The notes below the pieces were generated by a model. It saw only the letters and a program-made list of their open reading frames with translations, was not told where the DNA came from and made no database searches. Shown here one piece after another: positions 5,152 through 5,267 of a stretch of DNA of 5,267 nt. The position numbers were made by a program, and so were the translations under genes. The stretch is from Pseudonocardiaceae bacterium. Lineage in GTDB: Bacteria > Actinomycetota > Actinomycetes > Mycobacteriales > Pseudonocardiaceae. Every line of letters begins with the position of its first letter. The first letter of the stretch is position 1. Where the stretch lies: NCBI GenBank assembly GCA_025937115.1, contig JAICSB010000266.1, positions 1 through 5,267 of the forward strand, written 5' to 3'.

Positions 5152-5175
5152 GGGAAGGACGAGAGGCCAGCGCCC

Positions 5176-5267
5176 ATGGCACGGATCGGTGACGGCGGCG
5201 ACCTGTTGAAGTGTTCCTTCTGCGGGAAGAGTCAGAAGCAGGTCAAAAAGCTCATCGCTGGACCCGG
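5176..5267 (+). CDS. clpX: ATP-dependent Clp protease ATP-binding subunit ClpX (5' end only)
   Basis: Only the first 30 codons are in the window; the gene runs off the right edge. ClpX is the AAA+ unfoldase that recognises tagged or damaged proteins, unfolds them with ATP and threads them into ClpP1P2. The visible part is the start of the N-terminal zinc-binding domain: [20 protein letters not shown], then [10 protein letters not shown], with the first zinc-ligand pair at Cys13 and Cys16. The second Cys pair and the Walker motifs lie beyond the window. The ATG at 5176 has GAGAGG at 5161-5166, 9 nt upstream, with GAAGGA a little further up. The 165-bp gap after clpP2 leaves room for its own promoter, but none is evident, so readthrough from clpP1P2 is also possible. 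Confidence 0.95.

Overview
The window comes from a high-GC actinobacterium. The trigger factor, ClpP1, ClpP2 and ClpX sequences look most like those of Pseudonocardiaceae and related Mycobacteriales; this is judged from recalled family sequences, and no search was run. The order tig - clpP1 - clpP2 - clpX on the + strand is the classic actinobacterial protein-folding and proteolysis locus. GTG starts for tig and clpP1 and purine-rich ribosome binding sites fit such an organism.

Positions 1-2011, upstream of tig, are a patchwork of broken genes with one apparently intact small gene. At the left edge on the - strand is the N-terminal part of a phage-type tyrosine integrase, interrupted by a frameshift and stop codons (1-208). 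Positions 209-565 hold no convincing gene but contain a perfect 10-bp inverted repeat (329-366). At 566-877 (-) lies a 103-residue repeat protein. It has a Ser/Thr/Ala/Glu-rich head encoded by an exact 24-bp tandem duplication, followed by five tandem 11-residue amphipathic units like those of LEA or apolipoprotein helices. From about 1253 to 1525 (+) is a relic of an IS30-family transposase with two compensating frameshifts and no DDE catalytic domain. Positions 1526-1780 hold no gene but contain a nested hairpin (1711-1751). Positions 1781-2011 (+) are a frameshifted remnant of a VOC/glyoxalase-fold protein.

From 2132 onward every gene is intact. tig (2132-3481) encodes the ribosome-associated chaperone trigger factor. 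A 171-bp gap follows, containing a near-perfect match to the ClgR operator, the known activator site of actinobacterial clp genes. clpP1 (3653-4291) and clpP2 (4309-5010) are separated by only 17 bp and surely form one operon; both have complete Ser-His-Asp triads and should form the mixed ClpP1P2 peptidase. clpX (5176 to the window edge) starts after a 165-bp gap and encodes the AAA+ unfoldase that feeds ClpP1P2. Trigger factor folds new chains, while ClpX-ClpP1P2 removes failed or regulated ones.

The most noteworthy points are the ClgR box, the 11-mer repeat protein with its duplicated head, the tandem pentapeptide repeat in the ClpP2 N-terminus, and the cluster of decayed mobile and metabolic genes next to an essential locus. 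I see no clear evidence for a wholly new biological system.
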